Shown here: positions 1 to 5,386 of the stretch, one piece after another
Layout: every line of letters begins with the position of its first letter
How positions within the stretch are numbered: the stretch's first letter is position 1
From: DASPTB01 sp035623615
GTDB taxonomy: Bacteria > Actinomycetota > UBA4738
NCBI GenBank assembly: GCA_035623615.1
Contig: DASPTB010000074.1
Coordinates: forward strand, 1 to 5,386
Length of the DNA: 5,386 nucleotides
Direction: 5' to 3'
The notes under the pieces: generated by a model
Seen by the model: the letters and a program-made list of their open reading frames with translations, nothing else
What the model was told of the DNA's origin: nothing
Databases searched by the model: none
Made by a program: the position numbers and the translations under genes

Positions 1-591
1 ACCGTGCTCGAACGCGTAGACGATGACCGAGAACGTGAAGAACCCGAGCAGGAGCATCCGCACCCACGCGCCGATCGTCGGGATCCACTTGCCGGTCTTG
101 AACGATAGGATCGCCGCCCACACCGAGATCCAGATGAATACCAGCATGAACGTGTACTCCCAGAACGCGGTGATCGTGGTGTTGGGCAGGATGAAGTCCT
201 TGAAGGCCTGCAGCGAGATGATCGCGAGCGTCCCACCGACCCAAATGGGGTTCGAGACCCAGTAGACGAAGGCGTTCACGGCCGCCACGAAGCGTCCGAA
301 CGCCAGCTTCGTCCAGACGTAGGGGCCGCCTTCCTCGGGGAAGGACGACCCGAGTTCGGACGTCAGCAGCGCGTATGGGAAGAAGAAGAAGACGGCGAGG
401 AAGATCAGCCAGGTGAAGGCCTGTGCGCCGTAGCTGGCCGCGGCACCGATCGTGTCCAGGCCCACGAGCGTGCAGATGAGGAAGAAGAGGATGTCGAATC
501 GCGCGAAGTGCTTCTGAAGCTTCTTCTTCTCCTCGAGCGCGGCGACGGTGGTGTGGTCGACCAGGTCGGCCGGCATTGCGGCGGTGGCCAT
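1..591 (-). CDS. APC-family amino acid permease, N-terminal part (cut by left edge)
   Basis: Integral membrane transporter of the amino acid-polyamine-organocation superfamily, expected to move an amino acid or amine across the cytoplasmic membrane by proton symport or exchange. The substrate cannot be told. Reading from the ATG at 591, the frame stays open to base 1, giving 197 residues of a protein normally about 450-550 long; the C-terminal half lies outside the window. A hydrophilic N-terminus (about 1-30, with EEKKK) is followed by hydrophobic segments near 33-51, 57-77, 97-127, 146-164 and 174-194. The best family marker is the loop after the second helix, SELGSSFPEEGGPYVW (78-93), followed by the AFGRF start of the next helix; EL..xFP..GGxYxW is typical of APC permeases. 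The ATG has a strong AAGGAGG just upstream; Met6 is a second possible start. It is separated from the upstream globin by 162 bases and probably has its own promoter. Confidence 0.88.
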   Translation of the reverse strand, partial: MATAAMPADLVDHTTVAALEEKKKLQKHFARFDILFFLICTLVGLDTIGAAASYGAQAFTWLIFLAVFFFFPYALLTSELGSSFPEEGGPYVWTKLAFGRFVAAVNAFVYWVSNPIWVGGTLAIISLQAFKDFILPNTTITAFWEYTFMLVFIWISVWAAILSFKTGKWIPTIGAWVRMLLLGFFTFSVIVYAFEHG

Positions 592-595
592 TCCC

Positions 596-602
596 CCTCC
601 TT
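596..602 (-). promoter_or_regulatory. Ribosome binding site of the permease
   Basis: On the minus strand the sequence AAGGAGG, running on into GGG, ends a few bases before the ATG at 591. The match to the 16S anti-Shine-Dalgarno is full, although the spacer after GGAGG is short (4 bases). It supports the ATG at 591, and it would also leave a workable spacing for initiation at the internal Met6 codon (576-574). Confidence 0.7.
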
Positions 603-631
603 CTTCCGAACCCTTCAGATGAATCGGGCGC

Positions 632-660
632 AGTGTACGCCGAGCGAATCGCTCGGTCCA
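632..660 (-). promoter_or_regulatory. Candidate sigma-70-type promoter for the permease
   Basis: On the minus strand a -35-like TGGACC (660-655) and a -10-like TACACT (637-632) are separated by exactly 17 bases. Each hexamer matches the consensus (TTGACA, TATAAT) at four of six positions. Transcription would start near 625, leaving a leader of about 35 bases with the ribosome binding site in it. The position in the only sizeable intergenic gap of the window supports it. In GC-rich DNA such matches also arise by chance, so this is a candidate only. Confidence 0.4.
640..656. promoter_or_regulatory. Perfect 17-base inverted repeat, possible operator
   Basis: CCGAGCG-AAT-CGCTCGG: two perfect 7-base arms around a 3-base centre. 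It fills the spacer between the proposed -35 and -10 of the permease promoter and touches the last two bases of the -35. A repressor bound here would block RNA polymerase. It could also form a hairpin in RNA, but no run of T follows on either strand, so a rho-independent terminator is unlikely. Confidence 0.45.
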
Positions 661-689
661 TCCGACGAATTGACGAAGCCTGACGGCGT

Positions 690-708
690 GTGGTCACGTC
701 GTGAACAC
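690..708. promoter_or_regulatory. Near-perfect 19-base palindrome, possible regulator site
   Basis: GTGGTCACG-T-CGTGAACAC: nine-base arms around one central base, with eight of nine positions symmetric. A one-base centre makes a poor RNA hairpin but suits a dimeric DNA-binding protein. It lies about 30 bases upstream of the proposed -35 of the permease, where an activator or a second repressor dimer could sit. Its sequence differs from the 640-656 palindrome, so the two would need different proteins. Confidence 0.35.
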
Positions 709-753
709 GAAGGCGGATGATGTCGTCGGCCGGTGGGTCGAGCCGCCGAGGAA

Positions 754-1209
754 CTACTCCAGTCCGTGCCAGGCCCAGTGCGGGGTCGGGAGTCCCTCCT
801 CGACCTGCGCGTCGTGCGGTGAGATCGCGAGGACCTCGGCGACGGCCCACTCCATGTAGGCGCGCAGCCCGTCCCGGAACTCGGGGTCGTCCGGCAGGCC
901 GGCGTCGTCGGCGGCCAGCACGAAGCAGGCGACGAATCGGCTCCCGAGATCGTCGTCGGCTCCCTGTCGGGCGTGGATGGCCAGCATCGCCGAATGACCG
1001 CCGAACGACTGGGAGTAACGCGGGGGACCGCCGAGCACCTCGCCCCAGTAGTCGGCGAGCCGTTCCACGTGCTCGGGGTTCCCGGGGTGGGAGAAGGGGT
1101 GGCTCAGGACCGGCTCGGCGAGGCAGCGCTCGTGGAACGCGCGAGCGAGCGCGAGCATCGCCCGCTCGCCGCCCGCGTATTCGTACAGCGAGGGCCGCCC
1201 AGGGGTCAC
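754..1209 (-). CDS. Group II truncated haemoglobin-like protein
   Basis: Small cytoplasmic heme protein of the 2-on-2 (truncated) globin superfamily, 151 residues; relatives bind O2 or NO, or act in redox and stress chemistry. The order of motifs fits the group II family: LYEYAGGERA (8-17, helix A/B start), AFHERCLAEPVL (24-35), HPEHVERLADYWGEVLGGPPRYS-like core (about 41-66, with GGP-RY), GGHSAMLAIH (70-79), where His79 aligns with the proximal heme ligand F8, then the G/H helices. Two positions depart from the usual group II pattern: His26 where B10 is usually Tyr, and Phe92 where G8 is usually Trp. The C-terminal tail (TPHWAW) is unusually Trp-rich. The start is GTG: an in-frame stop lies only three codons upstream, and the conserved LYEYAGG segment excludes Met18. 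It follows gpsA by 9 bases without a clear Shine-Dalgarno, so translation is probably coupled to gpsA. Confidence 0.85.
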   Translation of the reverse strand: MTPGRPSLYEYAGGERAMLALARAFHERCLAEPVLSHPFSHPGNPEHVERLADYWGEVLGGPPRYSQSFGGHSAMLAIHARQGADDDLGSRFVACFVLAADDAGLPDDPEFRDGLRAYMEWAVAEVLAISPHDAQVEEGLPTPHWAWHGLE

Positions 1210-1218
1210 GGCCGGAGT

Positions 1219-2217
1219 CTATCCCGCCTCGGATTCGTGTCCCGGGGCCGTCCGCATCAAGCCCTGGTACGCCTCCCCGACGGTGATCCGCCCCGTCACC
1301 ACGCCTTCGATGCGAGCGCAGATCGGCAGGTCGACGTCGTCGAAGCGCCTCGCGAGGTCCAAGACGAGCGAGGCCGTACCAACGCCCTCGGCCACCATGT
1401 TCATGCCGCCGAGAATCTCCTGCAGCGGCCGGCCCCTGCCGAGTTGCTCGCCGACGTACCGGTTGCGGCTGTGCTCGCTGATACAGGTGACCAGCAGATC
1501 GCCCATGCCCGCCAGACCGGCAAACGTCTGCGGCTCTCCGCCCATGGCGACGCCGAGGCGAGTGAGCTCCGCGAGTCCCCTCGCGATGACCATCGCCCTC
1601 GTGTTGTCACCGACGCCCAGTCCCTGGGCCATCCCGGCCGCGATCGCGATCACGTTCTTGAGCGCCCCGCCCACCTCGCAGCCGATGACGTCGTGGTTCG
1701 TGTAGATGCGGAACAGACCGCGCCGGAGGACTCCCTGGAGCGCCGCGGCCACGGAGAGGTCCTCGGTGGCGATCACGCTCGCCGCCGCCTGTCCGGTCAT
1801 GATCTCGCGCGCGATGTTCGGTCCGGTCAGCGCCGCCGCCGGCCGGCCGGGGAGTACTTCCTTGATCACCTCGGTCATCCGCAGCATCGACCCGTGCTCG
1901 AACCCCTTCGCGAGGCTCACAACGGGGATCCACGAACGGACGTGCGGGGCCGCCTGCTCGAGGACCGCCCGAAACCCTTGCGTAGGAACGCCGACGATCA
2001 GGACGTCGGCCTGCGACACGGCCTCCTCGAGGTCGGCCGTCGCACGGAGTCCGGCCGGGAGATCGAAGCCCGGGAGGTAGGTGCCGTTCGTGTGGCGCTC
2101 GGCGATCTCCCGGGCGGTCGCCTCGCTTCTGGTCCACAGGATGGTCGGGTTCCGCTTGCAGACCAGGCTCGCGACCGTCGTGCCCCACGATCCGGCGCCG
2201 AGGACGCTGATGTTCAT
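1219..2217 (-). CDS. gpsA: Glycerol-3-phosphate dehydrogenase [NAD(P)+]
   Basis: Cytosolic enzyme that reduces dihydroxyacetone phosphate to sn-glycerol 3-phosphate with NAD(P)H, the entry step of phospholipid synthesis. The 332 residues match the usual family length. Visible motifs: the Rossmann nucleotide-binding loop GAGSWGT (7-13), VGVPTQ (75-80), the conserved SLAKG with Lys104, TGPNIAREI (131-139), the catalytic-lysine segment GGALKNVIAIAAG (183-195, Lys187), the LAGMGDLLVTC block (235-245) with Asp240, and SRNRYVGEQLGRG (250-262). The protein looks complete and functional. An upstream in-frame TTG at 2238 would add seven residues before the Rossmann strand; the ATG at 2217 is preferred because the protein then begins MNISVLGAGS, as in homologues, and a Shine-Dalgarno sits at the right distance. 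It lies 36 bases after the DUF885 gene and 9 bases before the globin. The usual neighbours plsY and der are not seen here. Confidence 0.96.
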   Translation of the reverse strand: MNISVLGAGSWGTTVASLVCKRNPTILWTRSEATAREIAERHTNGTYLPGFDLPAGLRATADLEEAVSQADVLIVGVPTQGFRAVLEQAAPHVRSWIPVVSLAKGFEHGSMLRMTEVIKEVLPGRPAAALTGPNIAREIMTGQAAASVIATEDLSVAAALQGVLRRGLFRIYTNHDVIGCEVGGALKNVIAIAAGMAQGLGVGDNTRAMVIARGLAELTRLGVAMGGEPQTFAGLAGMGDLLVTCISEHSRNRYVGEQLGRGRPLQEILGGMNMVAEGVGTASLVLDLARRFDDVDLPICARIEGVVTGRITVGEAYQGLMRTAPGHESEAG

Positions 2218-2225
2218 GGGTGCTC

Positions 2226-2232
2226 TCACCCC
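2226..2232 (-). promoter_or_regulatory. Ribosome binding site deciding the gpsA start
   Basis: The minus strand reads GGGGTGA, matching the 3' part of the extended AGGAGGTGA Shine-Dalgarno, 8 bases before the ATG at 2217. It lies downstream of the alternative TTG at 2238, so it favours the ATG. Confidence 0.5.
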
Positions 2233-2253
2233 CCGCAACCCGCTCCGGCGCGG

Positions 2254-3912
2254 TCAGGCTCCGATCAGGAGGTCCCGCAGGAACCTGGGGGCGGGGCAGC
2301 CCTGCGACAGCATGAGGTCGTGCAATGCCCGTTCGGACAGGTCGGGGCGCGACGCCCGCAGGTCGCGAGCGAGGTCCGTCATCTCCGACGTGCCGACGTA
2401 GTACGTGCAGAGTTGCGTCGACGTGAGCAGCGCCCGGCGCCACTTGCCGACCGCCTCTCCCTCTTCCTGGTGACCCCGTTCGAGCATCAGCTTCATCGCT
2501 TCGTCTTCCGTCATGCCGTGCGCGTGCACTCGGATGTCGAGGATCGTATTGATGATCGAACGAAGGTCCATCTTGAGCCGCTCGGCGGCGAGCTCGTCGC
2601 CGCGGTAGCCGTGCGCGCCCATGACGTCCTCCGAGTAGACGGCCCATCCCTCGACGAACGGGCCGCTGGGGAACGCCGCGCGCACGAGCGTTGGAGCGCG
2701 AAACCGGCGCCAGTGCGCCAGCTGCAGCATGTGGCCGGGAACGCCCTCGTGGATTGCGAGTTCGTGGACGAGGTGCGAGTTGTACTCGCGGTAGAAGGAC
2801 TCGACGCGCTCGGGTGGCCAGTCCTCGGGGGTCGGGGAGATGGCGAACAAGGTGGGCACGTCGGCCGTTTCGAGGGGACCCGGAGGATCGCAGTAGGCGA
2901 CCGCGACGCCGCGATTGAACTCGGGCATCTCGATGACCTCGATCGGGTCGTCGTACATCGTGGCGATGCCCTCCGACTCGGTGAACGCGCGAGCCTGCTC
3001 GTACGCGGTGGTCGCCTCGGCGACGATCGTCTCGTCGGTCGGGTGATCCTCCGCGAGACGGTCGAGCACCTTGCGAGCGAGCCCGGGCGTGCCGGACGGC
3101 TCGTCCGCGAGCCGGCCGGCGACCTCGGCGAGCAGCTCCTCGGTCCGCACGAGGTCGAGCTCGGCTCGCGCAAGGATCGCGTCGGCGTCCGAGGCGGCGT
3201 CGAGCGTCAGTCCGAGCTTCGTCGCAAAGAGCGTCTCGCCGATCCGCGGATCCCGGCCTGCGTGCGGAAGCTGCGACTGGAGCCACGCGACGTGCTCCTG
3301 CAACGCCTCGACGGCGGCGGGGCGGGCGCGGTCGATCGTGGCTTTCGAGCCGGGCGCGGCCTCGAGCTCGCGGTCGAGCTCGCCGGTGATCAGGGCGATC
3401 GTCCCGGCGAACTGCATCGCGGCCGTTTCGACGTGAACCCTCGGCATGTCGCCGAGGTCGGCACGGGCCGCCGCGAGGGTGCCGGGGATCGCCGCCAGCC
3501 GGCCGGCCACCGACTCCAAGCGGTCGGGCAGCGGCGCGTAATCGCGCGCGAGGAGCATGTAGATGGCCTCCGCGGGATTGGCCACCAGCGGATCCCATTC
3601 GTGCTCGCGCAACTCCTCCAGTTCGAAGAGCCGCTCCCGCAGACGGGCGGCGAGGATCTGCGCGTCGACGCGGTTGACGGGGCTCAAGTCCTCGAGCGCG
3701 ATGGCCTCGAGCTCGCGCGCCCGTGCCGAGAGCTCCCGCTGCTCGTCGGCCCGCGCGGCCGGACCCGGCTCTGAGAGTCGGCCGTCGAACCGGTGGTCGC
3801 CGAGGCGGGTCGCGTACTCGGGGTGCCGCTCGAGGAAGTACTCGATCGTCCGGTCGGCGAGCGCCTGGAACGCCTCGTCCCCGGGTTCGCGCTGGGTCGT
3901 CTGATCGCTCAT
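2254..3912 (-). CDS. DUF885 family protein, putative zinc metallopeptidase-like
   Basis: Protein of 552 residues, within the 500-620 usual for DUF885 (PF05960). The family is widespread, with a metallopeptidase-like signature, but its substrate is mostly unknown. The N-terminal two-thirds are largely helical and charged, opening with FQALADRTIEYFLERHPEYA (15-34) and RLGDHRFDGRL, a typical family start. The signature is HELAIHEGVPGH (383-394), where His388, Glu389 and His394 resemble an HExxxPGH metal site, followed by FVEGWAVYSED (419-429, Glu421 a possible third ligand) and the RVHAHGMTEDEAM segment (461-473) with the basic and His residues common in this family. Position 395 is Met where many relatives have a second His (PGHH). 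There is no signal peptide, so it should be cytoplasmic. The frame is open far upstream, but homology starts at the ATG at 3912, and the region before it belongs to the DUF4349 gene. Only a weak AGGG precedes the ATG. The gaps of 44 bases before it and 36 after it suggest an operon. Confidence 0.9.
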   Translation of the reverse strand: MSDQTTQREPGDEAFQALADRTIEYFLERHPEYATRLGDHRFDGRLSEPGPAARADEQRELSARARELEAIALEDLSPVNRVDAQILAARLRERLFELEELREHEWDPLVANPAEAIYMLLARDYAPLPDRLESVAGRLAAIPGTLAAARADLGDMPRVHVETAAMQFAGTIALITGELDRELEAAPGSKATIDRARPAAVEALQEHVAWLQSQLPHAGRDPRIGETLFATKLGLTLDAASDADAILARAELDLVRTEELLAEVAGRLADEPSGTPGLARKVLDRLAEDHPTDETIVAEATTAYEQARAFTESEGIATMYDDPIEVIEMPEFNRGVAVAYCDPPGPLETADVPTLFAISPTPEDWPPERVESFYREYNSHLVHELAIHEGVPGHMLQLAHWRRFRAPTLVRAAFPSGPFVEGWAVYSEDVMGAHGYRGDELAAERLKMDLRSIINTILDIRVHAHGMTEDEAMKLMLERGHQEEGEAVGKWRRALLTSTQLCTYYVGTSEMTDLARDLRASRPDLSERALHDLMLSQGCPAPRFLRDLLIGA

Positions 3913-3956
3913 GGCCCTACGGTACTCGGTCGGGCATGGGCGGTCGCGCGGCCGAC

Positions 3957-5000
3957 TCACGCCGAAGCGAGCTTGCGGACCTGTCGCGTGACGATCCATC
4001 CCAGCAGGCACACGAGGGCGATCGGAATCAGGTAGCCGAGTCCCACGACGATCGCCGCCACGACGGAGAGGAATCCGCCCACCGCGCCGCGCCAGGCTCG
4101 GAGCATCGTTGGGGTGGTTGCGGCCGGGCCCTGCGTCGCCGGCCGGATACCCGTCTCCCGGATCGACAGCGAGATCGTCCCGAACGCGGCCTGGTTGCGC
4201 AGCAGCCGGAGCTGGCCCTCCAGTTCCTCGATCGTGAGCTGGACGCGCTGGAGATGCGACTGCACCTGCAGCGTCTCGCCGATCGTGGAGGCGTGGTCCA
4301 TCAGTCGGAAGAGGACGAGTTCCTGCGAGCGCCAGGTCCGGATTCGAGCGGACAGGTCCACGTAGGCGGCCGTCACGTCGCGTCCGTTCACCGACTGCCA
4401 CTTCACGACGCCGATCGAACGAAGCGATGCCAGCGCCGCTTCGAACCGGCCGGCCGGAACCCGCAGGACCAGCGAACCGTACCGTGCATCTGCGCCACCG
4501 GACGACGACGAGACGACGAATCCGCCGTTGTCGGCCGCGACCTGCGAGGCGTCGCCGAAGGAGCGCTCGAACGTCCCGCGGGCGACCTGCAGGTCCATGT
4601 GCGCGGTCTTCACGATTTTCGGGCCGAATCCCGGCTCCGTCGCCGACCCCGCGGCACCGTCGATCGCGCCGCGGGCGGCGAGCGCCGCCGCGTCGGTCGT
4701 GCCCGCGCCGCCCGAGGACCCGGCCCCGTAGGCGTCTCGCGGCGGCGCGCCGCCGGCCGGCGAGGGGGCGGGTGCCGCCTTCGTGGCCGGCTGGATCGCC
4801 GAGAACGAGTTCGACAAGGGCGCGCGCTGCGTCAATCGTGGCACGACGGTTCCCACCACGCCCGCCAGCGTCAGCACGCCGACGAGAGCGCCCGCCGCGA
4901 TCATCCGGCGCGACACGTTGTGATGCCGAACGCCGCCCCGCTGTGCGGCGCGCTGCAGATCCTCCCGGAGTTGCGACAGGTACGCGATATCGCTGTTCAC
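3957..5000 (-). CDS. Membrane-anchored DUF4349 domain protein, possible anti-sigma factor
   Basis: Protein of 347 residues. In order: a short cytoplasmic N-terminus (1-32, with YLSQLREDLQRAAQR predicted helical); transmembrane helix about 33-54; an Ala/Pro/Gly/Ser-rich linker (about 70-125); a DUF4349-like domain from about 128 (KIVKTAHMDLQV, GGFVVSSS, LVLRVPAGRFEAAL, VTAAYVDLSARIRTW), with a coiled-coil-prone stretch about 216-270 (ETLQVQSHLQRVQLTIEELE) and the closing strand FGTISLSI (273-280); then a second hydrophobic helix about 308-337 and a basic tail. The DUF4349 part would be outside the cytoplasm. Many DUF4349 proteins are lipoproteins; this one has no lipobox. Its GTG overlaps the sigma factor stop (GTGA), and a strong GAGGAGG lies inside the sigma gene. 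By position it would be the sigma factor's regulator, but no HxxxCxxC zinc anti-sigma motif is present, so this role is inference. Confidence 0.85.
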   Translation of the reverse strand: MNSDIAYLSQLREDLQRAAQRGGVRHHNVSRRMIAAGALVGVLTLAGVVGTVVPRLTQRAPLSNSFSAIQPATKAAPAPSPAGGAPPRDAYGAGSSGGAGTTDAAALAARGAIDGAAGSATEPGFGPKIVKTAHMDLQVARGTFERSFGDASQVAADNGGFVVSSSSGGADARYGSLVLRVPAGRFEAALASLRSIGVVKWQSVNGRDVTAAYVDLSARIRTWRSQELVLFRLMDHASTIGETLQVQSHLQRVQLTIEELEGQLRLLRNQAAFGTISLSIRETGIRPATQGPAATTPTMLRAWRGAVGGFLSVVAAIVVGLGYLIPIALVCLLGWIVTRQVRKLASA

Positions 5001-5386
5001 TGAACCTCCTCGACGACGGCCATGCGCTTCCGCTCGGATTCCAGCCGGGACGAGAGCGTTCGGAGCCCGCGGCTGACCCGCGCTCGCGCGGTCTCCTCCG
5101 AGCAGTGCAGCTCGCGGGCGACCTCCTCGTAGCTGCGGTCCTCGAGCACGCGGAGCGCGAGGGCGTCACGCTGCCCGGCTGGGAGCGAGTCGAAGGAGCT
5201 CGCCACCAACCGCCGCACGTCCGCCAGGTCGATCATCTCTTCGATCCGTTCGTAGTCGTCTTCCGAGACTTCCCGCTCGGGCATTCCCAGCTTCTTCCGG
5301 GCTCTCCGGTCGACCGCTCCACGACGGTAGAAGTGGGACAGCTCGTGCCGGGCCACGCCGTACAGCCAGCCGGCTCCTCCGTGGCC
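4997..5386 (-). CDS. ECF-type RNA polymerase sigma factor, C-terminal part (cut by right edge)
   Basis: The C-terminal 129 residues of an extracytoplasmic-function sigma factor, which directs RNA polymerase to a set of stress or signal-dependent promoters. The window's first residues, GWLYGVARHELSHFYRRG (6-23), are the end of region 2 (2.4), where the -10 element is read; an acidic linker follows (EREVSEDDYERIEEM, 37-51). Region 4 spans about 57-115: SSFDSLPAGQRDALALRVLE, then the helix-turn-helix SYEEVARELHCSEETARARVSRG (85-107) that reads the -35 element. The GTG at 5356 is not the true start: the same frame is open to base 5386 and encodes conserved region 2.4 sequence, so regions 2.1-2.3 and the real start lie outside. 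The last codons (VEEVQ) carry the ribosome binding site of the next gene, and the stop overlaps its GTG by 4 bases. No C-terminal extension is present. Confidence 0.93.
   Translation of the reverse strand, partial: GHGGAGWLYGVARHELSHFYRRGAVDRRARKKLGMPEREVSEDDYERIEEMIDLADVRRLVASSFDSLPAGQRDALALRVLEDRSYEEVARELHCSEETARARVSRGLRTLSSRLESERKRMAVVEEVQ
5005..5011 (-). promoter_or_regulatory. Ribosome binding site of the DUF4349 gene, inside the sigma gene
   Basis: GAGGAGG on the minus strand, made from the Glu-Glu codons near the sigma factor's end, 4 bases before the GTG at 5000. It confirms this GTG as the start and, with the GTGA overlap, points to coupled translation of the two proteins. Confidence 0.75.

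Noticed and set aside
726..749. Possible hairpin TCGGC...GCCGA just after the globin stop, as an operon terminator
   Set aside because: The stem has only five pairs with a 14-base loop and no T-run follows on the minus strand. It is too weak to call.
2236..2238. TTG as the gpsA start
   Set aside because: It adds seven residues ahead of the Rossmann strand and lies upstream of the apparent ribosome binding site; the ATG at 2217 fits the family better.
1607..3598. A minus-strand open frame of 663 codons overlapping DUF885 and gpsA
   Set aside because: It is a shadow frame: it is Arg-rich, shows no domain, and both overlapped genes have intact conserved proteins in another frame.
973..3774. 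A plus-strand open frame of 933 codons spanning three minus-strand genes
   Set aside because: Its translation is rich in Arg, Gly and Pro with no recognisable domain, and it crosses gene borders of clearly homologous minus-strand proteins. It is a frame left free of stops by high GC.
3913..5169. Upstream extension of the DUF885 frame, open to 5169
   Set aside because: The extension reads as Arg/Gly-rich noise and overlaps the DUF4349 and sigma genes in another frame; family similarity begins at the ATG at 3912.
5354..5356. GTG as the start of the sigma factor
   Set aside because: The same frame continues to the window edge and encodes the conserved GWLYG of region 2.4, so the gene is cut by the edge rather than starting here.

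Overview
This is a 5386-base stretch of high-GC bacterial DNA in which every supported gene lies on the minus strand, so transcription runs from the right edge to the left. The base composition, GTG starts, the actinobacterial flavour of the GpsA sequence (TGPN/GALKN motifs) and the type of truncated globin suggest an actinobacterium or a close high-GC soil or aquatic lineage. The sequence alone does not fix the taxon. No RNA gene, insertion sequence, CRISPR array or phage gene was seen. The long open frames on the plus strand look like the usual shadows of GC-rich coding DNA.

In the order of transcription: (1) the C-terminal 129 residues of an ECF-type RNA polymerase sigma factor, cut by the right edge; (2) a GTGA-overlapping gene for a two-helix membrane protein with an extracytoplasmic DUF4349-like domain; (3) after 44 bases, a DUF885 protein with an HExxxPGH-like metallopeptidase signature; (4) after 36 bases, gpsA, the NAD(P)-dependent glycerol-3-phosphate dehydrogenase that makes the phospholipid backbone; (5) after only 9 bases and in the same frame, a group II truncated-haemoglobin-like protein; (6) after a 162-base gap with promoter and operator-like palindromes, the N-terminal 197 residues of an APC-family amino acid permease, cut by the left edge.

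Genes 1-5 are spaced like one transcription unit. The firmest coupling is sigma factor with DUF4349 protein, where the second gene's Shine-Dalgarno lies inside the last codons of the first. This is the arrangement expected for a sigma factor and its membrane-bound anti-sigma factor. However, the membrane protein lacks the classical zinc anti-sigma motif, so it is the best candidate here for a little-described system. DUF885, gpsA and globin may simply be downstream housekeeping or stress genes. The permease probably has its own promoter.

The main oddities are the putative DUF4349 anti-sigma partner, apparent heme-pocket substitutions in the globin (His at B10, Phe at G8), and two palindromes upstream of the permease, one of which fills the spacer of a candidate promoter.
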